A DNA stretch of 11,937 bases, taken from NCBI GenBank assembly GCA_036824145.1, contig DAITAT010000054.1, positions 1-11,937 on the forward strand, in the 5' to 3' direction. This document shows, in pieces, positions 5,926 to 11,937 of the stretch (within the stretch, counting starts at the first letter, position 1; every line of letters starts with the position of its first letter). Made by a program: the position numbers and the translations under genes. The notes under the pieces were generated by a model. It was not told the origin of the DNA, did no database searches, and saw only the letters and a list, made by a program, of their open reading frames with translations. Origin of the DNA: DATMMS01 sp036824145 (GTDB lineage Bacteria; Chloroflexota; Dormibacteria; DASZGP01).

Positions 5926-6342
5926 ATGGCCGGAAAAACAGTTAGTCAGCGGGCGGTCAGCCACGGCCTGATGCAGCCGCTGCATCGTCCTGAAGCGACC
6001 GACGCCCACCTCCTCCTGGGCGTGATGTCAATCGTCCACGAGGAGCCGCTGGCGACGGCGTTCAACGCCCTCCAGAAAGGCAGGGTGACCGAGGCCCAGG
6101 CGACCGGGCTGGCGCATTTCTTCGAGGAGATCGGCGCGATGGTCATCCACAACCTGATCAGCCGCGACCTGCTCTTCGACGCCTTCGCTTTTGACGTCTA
6201 TTGGAAGAGCCTTGGGACGGTCGTGAAGCGGACCCGCAAGACCAGCCACAACCCCAAGTTCGGCGAGAACTTCGAGTTGATGGCGGAAATGGCGGCCGAG
6301 TACCGGCAGGAGCGGCCCGCGAAGCTGGAGGTCAGCTCCTAG
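5926..6342 (+). CDS. Small helical protein of unknown function
   Basis: The gene encodes 138 residues with no signal peptide and no clear membrane segment. I do not recognise it with confidence. The sequence reads as mainly alpha-helical, with a central stretch rich in hydrophobic and acidic residues (HFFEEIGAMVIHNLISRDLL, 65-84) followed by FDAFAFDVYWKSL. A conserved FEExG...D...F...YW pattern of this kind recalls the DUF4760 type of small proteins, but that is a weak resemblance. It is the third gene of the + operon after the cNMP-binding protein and the WS/DGAT, with its own strong ribosome site. It may be an accessory factor for either. Its 3' end overlaps the 3' end of the opposing GMC oxidoreductase gene by 11 bp. 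Confidence 0.75.
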   Translation: MAGKTVSQRAVSHGLMQPLHRPEATDAHLLLGVMSIVHEEPLATAFNALQKGRVTEAQATGLAHFFEEIGAMVIHNLISRDLLFDAFAFDVYWKSLGTVVKRTRKTSHNPKFGENFELMAEMAAEYRQERPAKLEVSS

Positions 6343-8302
6343 GCAACCCGGCTCCGCCGGTCAGCTTCTCGGCCAGGCGACGGCCAATGCGATGGGCCGT
6401 CGCCATCAGGGTCAGTTGCGGGTTCACCGCCGTCGACGAAGGGAAGAGGCTGGCGTCGCAGACGTAGAGGTCCTCGCAGGCGAAGCTGCGGCCGTTGCTG
6501 TCGACGACCGCGCGCCGCGGGTCCTCACCCATCCGGGCGGTGCCCATCGGGTGGTATGCCGACAGCTTGAAGTCGCTCGGCTTGACCTTGTCGGATTTGA
6601 TCCGCCGAACCTCCTCGACCGAGCGCATCACCGGGTGGCCGTGGAGGATCGGATAGAACTCCTTTGCGCCGGCCGCGAAGTAGACTTCGCCGGCCATCTT
6701 GACGGCCTCGGCCATCCGGCGGGTCTCATCTTTGCCCATGTTGTAGAACATCAGCGGTTTGCCGCCGGGGCGGCGAAAGACGCGGCCCGACGCGTGGTCG
6801 CTGACCATCATCCCAACCGATGCCATCCGCGGGTAGTCGACGACGTGCTGGACCAGCCGCTCGCCAAAGAATGGCAGCGCGCCGGCGCTGTACGAGATCC
6901 CCGGTGGCGGCATGGTGGCTTCGAGGATGATGCCGTCGCTCTCCAGCCGCTCGTCGACGTGGTAGGACTGCATCGTCCCGCGCCAGGCGCGCAGCTCGTC
7001 ATCGAACATCGCCATCGCCCCGGCGCCCGGGTGGATGCGCAGGTTGCGCCCGAGCTGCCGGCTGATGCCGCCGAGCCCGCTCTGCTGCAGCAGGATCGGG
7101 GTGAACACCGCCCCCGCCGCCACCACTACGGTGCGGGCCCGGATCTCAAGCGTGCCGCGCTCGCCGCCGGTCTCGGGGTCGAGGATCGCCACCTCGACGC
7201 CGGTGGCTCGAATCCCGTCGTGGCGGACCCGACGCACCCGGCATTGGGCGAAGATCCGCGCCCCGGCGTTGATCGCCATCGGCAGGTAGCTGAGCTGCAT
7301 CGACTGCTTGGCGTCGCGGGGGCAGCCGAATGCACACTCGCCGGAGCCGTGGCAGCCGCGGATATTGCGCGGGATCGGGCCGCTACTCCAGCCCAGGGCC
7401 TCGGCCCCCCGCTTGAGGGTCTCGCCGTTCTTCCCCAGCACCTCGTCAGGGACGGGGGTGACGTTGAGGATCTCCTCCGCCTGGGCGAAATAGGGATCCA
7501 TTGTCTCGGGGCCGGTGTCCATGACGCCGTGCGCGCGGCCCCAGTTGGCCAGGATCCATTCGGGGGCCCGGAAGCAGGTCCCCGAGTTGACGACGGTGGT
7601 GCCGCCCACCGCCTTGCCCATCGGCAGTGAGATCGTGACGTTGCCGGTGGTGAAGGTGAGCCCGTGGTCGCGGTAGGCGCGGTCGAGACGCTCCAGGACG
7701 GGGCGGTTGGCGAAGTCGTCGCGGCTGAAGGGCCCGCCCTCTTCGACCATGATCACGGACAGCCCCGCGGAAGCCAGCTCGTAGGCGGCCACCGCGCCAC
7801 CGGCGCCGGTCCCCACGATCACCACGTCGGCGTCGTCGCGGGCACCGTCGACGACGTCCGGGTAGCGCATCACGGGGAGCTGCTGGCTGGCCTTCTCGTG
7901 GGTCACCGGCACCAGCGGGAGACCGTCGTACTTGATCGTCTTCTCGACTTCGGGAGTCGAGAAATAGGCCAGGCTGATGAGAGCCTTGAGGCCCACGGTG
8001 AGGTCGCGGCGGATGGCGATCCCGCCCGTCTCCAGGCTCTCCAGGAAGGCGTTGCGCTGCTCCTGGCTCATGCGGTGGAAGGGCCGGAGCTGCTTCGAGA
8101 GCAGTCCCATCAGGTCGAAGCCGCTGATCATGGCCTTGACCAGGCCGCGGGTGGCGCGATCGTACCCGTCCAGCTGCCTCATCAGCCGATCCGTCAATTG
8201 GACATCGGCGGCTCCGGGCGCCTCGCTAACGCCCGACGGTAGGAGCGTGGTCGCGAGCGCCTCCAGGGTCTGGCGCTGGGCGCGAGTCAGCGTGTCCCCC
8301 AC
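6332..8302 (-). CDS. GMC-family FAD oxidoreductase, long-chain alcohol oxidase/dehydrogenase type
   Basis: Read from the GTG at 8302, the protein is 656 residues. Residues ~5-90 (LTRAQRQTLEALATTLLP onward) resemble the small gluconate-2-dehydrogenase-subunit-3-like helical domain often fused before such oxidases. The FAD dinucleotide motif GTGAGG is at 164-169, and the GMC signature around MGKAVGGTTVVNSGT at about 228-242. A cysteine cluster C317, C323, C327 (CHGSGECAFGCP) is typical of the fatty-alcohol-oxidase branch. The C-terminal catalytic pair is H584 (HPMGT) and N627 (VNPQLT). Likely reaction: oxidation of a long-chain or sterol-like alcohol with FAD; the electron acceptor is unknown. 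The frame continues upstream into cysS, but GTG 8302 starts 5 nt after the cysS stop, so that start is preferred; its ribosome site (GAGG, 3 nt away) is weak. Its closeness to a wax ester synthase makes fatty alcohols an attractive but unproven substrate. Confidence 0.88.
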   Translation of the reverse strand: MGDTLTRAQRQTLEALATTLLPSGVSEAPGAADVQLTDRLMRQLDGYDRATRGLVKAMISGFDLMGLLSKQLRPFHRMSQEQRNAFLESLETGGIAIRRDLTVGLKALISLAYFSTPEVEKTIKYDGLPLVPVTHEKASQQLPVMRYPDVVDGARDDADVVIVGTGAGGAVAAYELASAGLSVIMVEEGGPFSRDDFANRPVLERLDRAYRDHGLTFTTGNVTISLPMGKAVGGTTVVNSGTCFRAPEWILANWGRAHGVMDTGPETMDPYFAQAEEILNVTPVPDEVLGKNGETLKRGAEALGWSSGPIPRNIRGCHGSGECAFGCPRDAKQSMQLSYLPMAINAGARIFAQCRVRRVRHDGIRATGVEVAILDPETGGERGTLEIRARTVVVAAGAVFTPILLQQSGLGGISRQLGRNLRIHPGAGAMAMFDDELRAWRGTMQSYHVDERLESDGIILEATMPPPGISYSAGALPFFGERLVQHVVDYPRMASVGMMVSDHASGRVFRRPGGKPLMFYNMGKDETRRMAEAVKMAGEVYFAAGAKEFYPILHGHPVMRSVEEVRRIKSDKVKPSDFKLSAYHPMGTARMGEDPRRAVVDSNGRSFACEDLYVCDASLFPSSTAVNPQLTLMATAHRIGRRLAEKLTGGAGLPRS

Positions 8303-8307
8303 GGGCC

Positions 8308-9729
8308 TCAAGTTACCTGCGTCGGCTCTTCCGATGCTCGACGGGGCCGCAGCCGGGTGCCGCCGGCGCTGTCCTCGACCTGCCACCCCAGCTCTTCCAA
8401 CTGGGCGCGGAGGGCGTCAGCCGAGGCCCAGTTCTTGGCTTCTCGAGCGGCATCACGCTCCGCCGCCAGCGCGCGTGCCTCGGCAGGCGCCTCGGCGTCG
8501 GTCTCAACCGGGGCGCGGGTCAGGTCGAGCGCCAGGACGCGGTCCCAGTCCTCGAGCAGGCCGCGCTTCTCGCCATCGGGGATCTCCGCCCGCAGCACCT
8601 CCTGGAGCAGAGCCGACACGATTGGCAGGTCGAGGTCGTCGGCTAGCGCTTCGTCAAACCTGCGCTGCAAGTCAAGCCCTCCCGGGGACGCCACAACCAC
8701 CGCCGCCGCCAGCCTGGAGGCGCGCTGGCGGATCGAGTTGAGGCCGCGCTCCGCGCCCTCGAGCACGTCCATCGAGAAGCTCAGCTTGGCGCGGTACTTG
8801 GCGCTGAGGCAGAGGAAGCGAAAGGCTAACGGATCGTGACCGGCCTCCACCAGGTCGACGACCCGGATGATGTTGCCGGTCGACTTGGCCATCTTCTGGC
8901 CCGACATCTCAAGGAATTCCCCGTGGATCCAGTAGTTGACCACCTGGCCGCCGGCCACCGGCTCCGACTGGGCGATCTCATCCTCGTGGTGCGGAAAGAC
9001 GAGGTCGACACCGCCGGTGTGGATGTCGAAGCCATCGGGGAAGTACTTCAACGACATCGCCGAGCACTCCAGGTGCCAGCCCGGGAAGCCCCTGCCCCAG
9101 GGCGAGTCCCAGATCTGCAGGCGGCGCTCGCCACCGGCCTTCCAGAGCAGGAAGTCGGCCGGGTGCCGCTTGTTGGGATCGGGGTCGATGCGGTAGCCGG
9201 CCTGCAGTTGGTCGAGAGTGTTATTGGACAACTTGGGGTAATCGCCGCGCTTCTGTACGTCGTAGAAGACGTTGCCATCGACCTCGTAGGTGAGCCCGAG
9301 CTTCTCCAGCTTGCGAATCAGCTCGATCATTTCTTCGATGAACTCGGTCGCCCTGGGGTAGGCGGCAGCAGGGCGGATCCGCAGCAGCTCGCAGTCCTCC
9401 ATGAAGGCGGCGGTGTAGAAGGCGGCAATCTCCTCGGGGCTCTTGCCCTCCTCCTGGGCCGACACCAGGATCTTGTCCTCGCCCTGGTCCTGGGTGTCCC
9501 CCACCAGGTGTCCGACGTCGGTGATGTTCTCCACCTGGGTGACGTCGAAGCCGAGGTACTGCAGCGCCCGAACCCAGAAATCCGACATCAGGTAGGTGCG
9601 CATGTTGCCGACGTGGGCGTATTTGTAGACCGTTGGTCCGCAGGTGTACATCGAAACCTTCCCTGGAACCCGAGGCTCAAAGGCCTGCTTGTGGCGGCCG
9701 AGAGTGTTGAAAATCTGCACTTCAGGCAT
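8308..9729 (-). CDS. cysS: Cysteinyl-tRNA synthetase
   Basis: This class I aminoacyl-tRNA synthetase charges tRNA-Cys with cysteine in the cytoplasm. Read from the ATG at 9729 it has 473 residues, the usual length. The HIGH-type motif is HVGN (39-42) and the KMSKS loop is KMAKS (279-283). The zinc site expected for this enzyme is C30 (YTCGPTVY), C222 (WHLECSAMS), H247 and E251 (HHEDE). The C-terminal helical and anticodon-binding region is complete, with the AAREAKNWASADALR element normal for the family. A GTG two codons upstream (9735) is an alternative start; neither has a good ribosome site. The gene follows the ThyX-like gene by about 12 bp and precedes the GMC gene by 5 bp, suggesting one - strand transcript. 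Confidence 0.97.
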   Translation of the reverse strand: MPEVQIFNTLGRHKQAFEPRVPGKVSMYTCGPTVYKYAHVGNMRTYLMSDFWVRALQYLGFDVTQVENITDVGHLVGDTQDQGEDKILVSAQEEGKSPEEIAAFYTAAFMEDCELLRIRPAAAYPRATEFIEEMIELIRKLEKLGLTYEVDGNVFYDVQKRGDYPKLSNNTLDQLQAGYRIDPDPNKRHPADFLLWKAGGERRLQIWDSPWGRGFPGWHLECSAMSLKYFPDGFDIHTGGVDLVFPHHEDEIAQSEPVAGGQVVNYWIHGEFLEMSGQKMAKSTGNIIRVVDLVEAGHDPLAFRFLCLSAKYRAKLSFSMDVLEGAERGLNSIRQRASRLAAAVVVASPGGLDLQRRFDEALADDLDLPIVSALLQEVLRAEIPDGEKRGLLEDWDRVLALDLTRAPVETDAEAPAEARALAAERDAAREAKNWASADALRAQLEELGWQVEDSAGGTRLRPRRASEEPTQVT

Positions 9730-9741
9730 GGGCACGTGAGT

Positions 9742-11328
9742 TTACGACCCCGCCGTGGTCTCGCTCCCTCGCTCCGCCTCGAGGCGTCCGAGGTGGACGT
9801 CATCCTGGTTGACGAAGCTCATGGCGTCCGCGACGAGGCGGTGGCCGGCGACGTCGCGAATCAGGGTGTGCATCTCCTGGGCCACCCGGCGGTAGCTGGG
9901 ATGGCCCTGCGGTGAGCTCCTGAGCTCGATCAGGTGCATGGCCTCGCGCGCGTTCATGCGCATCAGGTAGCGAAGTCGGTGACCCATGGTCACCACGTAC
10001 GCCGCCTGCTCCGGCGAATCGACGGCGATCGCCTCGTAGGCTGCTTCGGCGCGCTCGACCGCCTCGCGCCAGGTGGCGGCGCAGCCCGACTCGACGGCCT
10101 CGGCAGGGATGTCGTAGCCGAGGTCGACCCCCAGCCGCTGCCATTCGATCGTCAGCAGACGGTGGCGCTGCAGGTCGCGGAAGGCGCCATAGTCGGAGAC
10201 CACCTCGAATTCGTACTCGGCCGCCTCCCACTCCCGACCGGGGTGATGGCGCCGGTTGCGCCGGTCGCCGACCGAGGCGGCAAAGAGCCGCTCGCGCTCA
10301 GGCGCCCGTAGATCGCGAACCGTGGCCAGGAGCTGGTCCAGCGGGACGCGGCTGTGCGGGTAGAGGGCGTTGGCGACGATCTCTTCCTCGGCGGTCTGGC
10401 TCCAGCGGAGCAGACGCGTAGTAGCAGCCGGCCGCTCCGCCGCGCGGGCGCCGTCAAGTTGCAGCTCGCGCGCCGCCGCCTCGAGGGCCTGGTTGCGCTC
10501 GCGTCGGTACTCCACCCAGACCCCCCCACGCTCGGGCCGCTGGAGGCGGGTAAGGAAATCGGGGATGACCTTTACCAACTCGGCCAGCAGCAACTCGGCG
10601 TAGGCGCGCGCCTCAGGGAGCTCGTGGGAACGCATCCGCAGGATCAGCTGCTCATAGGCCTGGGGGCTGGCGAAGATGCCGACATTGGAGACCGTGGCGG
10701 CCGGGAGCAGGCCGCGGGCGACGTCAAGGGCGGCGGCCCGGGCGGCGCGGCGGCCGGCGGCGTCGTCGGCCGGGAGGGGTCCCTGGAGCGACGCCTTGAC
10801 CGCCTCGAAGACCTCGCAGTAGGCATCAAAAAGCCCGTCCAGGGCGTCGACGTAGAGCGCGGCGTGGGGACCCTCGAGAAGCTTCGGATCCCGGTAGTAG
10901 CGATAGCGGCCGCCCGGCTTGTCGCCGTAGAAGACGTATCGGGTCGATTGCTCGAGGTAGCCCATCAGGCGACCGCGCTCGAGCACCTTGGTCAGGAGGT
11001 TGGAGACCTGTTCGCAGCTGACGTGCACGCCGGCCAGCTGGGCCACCGAGTCGTCGCCATAGTCGGAGAGGACGCGGCTGAAGAGGTCGGACGCCTTGGC
11101 GATGCCGACATCGCCAGCCACGGTGGCGCCTTCCTGGGGTTGGTAGAACTCGTCGAGGAAGACACGCTTCAGCGGCTTGGCGGTTCGGCTGTAGCGGGCG
11201 AAGAGGGCGGCGCGAGTCGCGTCGGGCAAATTGGTGAGCACCGCGACTGGTCCGTCGATCGAGGTGAAGTGGCGACCCAGGACGGTGCGCTCCGCGGTGG
11301 TGAGCTCAGCCTCGACGTAGGTCTGCAT
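9742..11328 (-). CDS. Tandem ThyX-like protein (FAD-dependent thymidylate synthase family), double length
   Basis: Read from the ATG at 11328 it has 528 residues, about twice the ~220-250 of ordinary ThyX. It contains two ThyX-type halves. In the first (about 1-270), RGRLMGYLEQS (118-128) occupies the place of the RHRx7S signature: the spacing and serine are kept but His is replaced by G119. It is followed by TRY and later by ARGLLP and NVGIF segments as in ThyX. In the second half (about 305-515), RHR is intact (388-390) but the serine is replaced by R398. This half ends with a NAREAMHLIELR segment like the ThyX C-terminus. ThyX makes dTMP from dUMP with methylene-tetrahydrofolate and FAD. 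Whether this form is catalytic is uncertain because each half has a changed key residue. A TTG at 11334 is an alternative start. It is the first gene of the run leading into cysS. Confidence 0.85.
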   Translation of the reverse strand: MQTYVEAELTTAERTVLGRHFTSIDGPVAVLTNLPDATRAALFARYSRTAKPLKRVFLDEFYQPQEGATVAGDVGIAKASDLFSRVLSDYGDDSVAQLAGVHVSCEQVSNLLTKVLERGRLMGYLEQSTRYVFYGDKPGGRYRYYRDPKLLEGPHAALYVDALDGLFDAYCEVFEAVKASLQGPLPADDAAGRRAARAAALDVARGLLPAATVSNVGIFASPQAYEQLILRMRSHELPEARAYAELLLAELVKVIPDFLTRLQRPERGGVWVEYRRERNQALEAAARELQLDGARAAERPAATTRLLRWSQTAEEEIVANALYPHSRVPLDQLLATVRDLRAPERERLFAASVGDRRNRRHHPGREWEAAEYEFEVVSDYGAFRDLQRHRLLTIEWQRLGVDLGYDIPAEAVESGCAATWREAVERAEAAYEAIAVDSPEQAAYVVTMGHRLRYLMRMNAREAMHLIELRSSPQGHPSYRRVAQEMHTLIRDVAGHRLVADAMSFVNQDDVHLGRLEAERGSETTAGS

Positions 11329-11336
11329 TGCCAAGG

Positions 11337-11342
11337 ATTATC
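11337..11342 (-). promoter_or_regulatory. Candidate -10 for the ThyX-like gene, overlapping the divergent NUDIX promoter
   Basis: GATAAT on the - strand matches TATAAT at five of six positions and lies 8 nt before the ATG at 11328. Transcription from it would begin at or next to that start codon, giving a leaderless mRNA and explaining the missing ribosome site. On the + strand the overlapping GATTAT (11336-11341) is about 9 nt before the NUDIX ATG at 11351, so both genes may share one compact bidirectional element. No clear -35 is seen. Confidence 0.35.
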
Positions 11343-11350
11343 GTTCGGGG

Positions 11351-11937
11351 ATGGACCTTGCGGCCAACCCGATGGAGCCCGAGGGTCAGCCGCTGCCGCC
11401 GCTGCTGCAGGCCCTCGCCGAGATTCTCGGCCGCCGCCAGAAGGACTACCCCGCGGTCAAGGCTCCGTCCAGGCGGCGGGCCGCCGGCGTGCTGGTCCTC
11501 TTTTACGAGCGCCACGGCGAACTGTACGTGGTGTTTTTCAAGCGCACCGAGAAGGTGCCGACCCACAAGGGCCAGGTCGCCTTCCCCGGCGGCTCGGGAG
11601 AGGAGAAGGACAACGACCTGATGGCCACCGCGCTCCGCGAGGCGCAAGAGGAGCTGGGTATCGACCCCGACCGGGTGCTGATGATCGGCCCGCTGAAGCC
11701 CTTCGACACCTTCGTCAGCAACTTCGTGGTAAGCCCCTTCTGCGGCTTCCTCGTCGACCCAGAGCCGGTCTTCACGGCGCAGCCCTTCGAAGTTGAGGAG
11801 GTCATGGAAATCCCGGTCGCGAGGCTGCGCGACAAGCGCAATCGGCACCGCGGCAAGGTCCCAGGCTTCAACGTCCCCTTTCCTCTCCCTTACTACAAGA
11901 TCGACGACGCCATCATCTGGGGCGCCACCGGCGGCAT
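11351..11937 (+). CDS. NUDIX hydrolase, CoA pyrophosphatase type, 3'-truncated
   Basis: About 195 residues are in the window; the frame runs off the right edge without a stop. The region FFKRTEKVPTHKGQVAFPGG (61-80) is the extended motif that marks CoA-diphosphatase NUDIX enzymes (NudL/NUDT7 type). It is followed by the NUDIX box ending REAQEELG (95-102), whose glutamates bind the metal ions. Members cleave CoA or acyl-CoA to 3',5'-ADP and 4'-phosphopantetheine (or its acyl form). The start is ATG 11351; an ATG at 11372 is an alternative. AAGGA at 11333-11337 is 13 nt away, rather far for a ribosome site. The gene is divergent from the ThyX-like gene across a ~22-bp gap. A role in CoA turnover would fit the lipid genes nearby, but no direct link is shown. 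Confidence 0.9.
   Translation, partial: MDLAANPMEPEGQPLPPLLQALAEILGRRQKDYPAVKAPSRRRAAGVLVLFYERHGELYVVFFKRTEKVPTHKGQVAFPGGSGEEKDNDLMATALREAQEELGIDPDRVLMIGPLKPFDTFVSNFVVSPFCGFLVDPEPVFTAQPFEVEEVMEIPVARLRDKRNRHRGKVPGFNVPFPLPYYKIDDAIIWGATGG

Noticed and set aside
6392..7630. Long + strand open frame (412 codons) opposite the GMC oxidoreductase
   Set aside because: Rich in Arg, His, Val and Ala with no domain. The - strand frame has a full set of GMC motifs.
8303..8386. Start of the GMC gene at 8386, inside cysS
   Set aside because: It would overlap the end of cysS by 79 bp and add an Arg/Ala-rich stretch with no domain. The GTG at 8302 falls just after the cysS stop.
8836..9915. Long + strand open frame (359 codons) across the cysS/ThyX-like junction
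   Set aside because: It spans two genes with complete motifs on the other strand and shows no motif of its own.
10354..11796. 480-codon + strand open frame running from opposite the ThyX-like gene into the NUDIX gene
   Set aside because: Antisense to the ThyX-like gene and out of frame with the clear NUDIX reading. It is a GC-driven shadow.

Overview
This is a high-GC, gene-dense bacterial window with GTG starts alongside ATG and clear GGAGG-type ribosome sites on several genes. It carries a wax ester synthase/DGAT, a duplicated ThyX-like protein, orphan NarL-type response regulators and a class III nucleotide cyclase. That mix suggests a soil-type Actinomycetota or Chloroflexota/Dormibacterota-like genome. 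The taxonomic call is inference only. I saw no rRNA, tRNA, CRISPR array, insertion sequence or phage gene.

Left part (1-3167). A 5'-truncated, membrane-anchored blue-copper (cupredoxin) protein on + converges on a receiver-only response regulator on -. That regulator is divergent from a NarL/FixJ-type response regulator on +. The latter converges on a large - strand protein whose first ~200 residues are a clear paralogue of it, followed by a class III adenylate/guanylate cyclase domain. No histidine kinase is present in the window.

Middle (3168-6342). Divergent from the cyclase gene, across a ~190-bp spacer holding a perfectly tandem 23-bp direct repeat, is a three-gene + strand operon. It encodes a protein with an unrecognised N-terminal domain and a C-terminal cyclic-nucleotide-binding domain, then a WS/DGAT acyltransferase, then a small unrecognised helical protein. 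A cyclase under phosphorelay control sits back to back with a cyclic-nucleotide receptor that is co-transcribed with a storage-lipid enzyme. This is the most interesting arrangement here: a candidate phosphorelay-to-cNMP-to-lipid circuit.

Right part (6332-11937). A - strand row of closely spaced genes runs from a double-length ThyX-like protein to cysteinyl-tRNA synthetase (cysS) to a GMC-family FAD oxidoreductase of the long-chain alcohol oxidase type. The GMC gene ends overlapping the last + strand gene by 11 bp. The ThyX-like protein has two ThyX-type halves, each with a different defect in the RHRx7S signature. Divergent from it, only about 22 bp away, a NUDIX CoA-pyrophosphatase-type gene runs off the right edge. 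The acyltransferase, GMC oxidase and CoA-cleaving NUDIX protein give the region a loose lipid/acyl-CoA theme.
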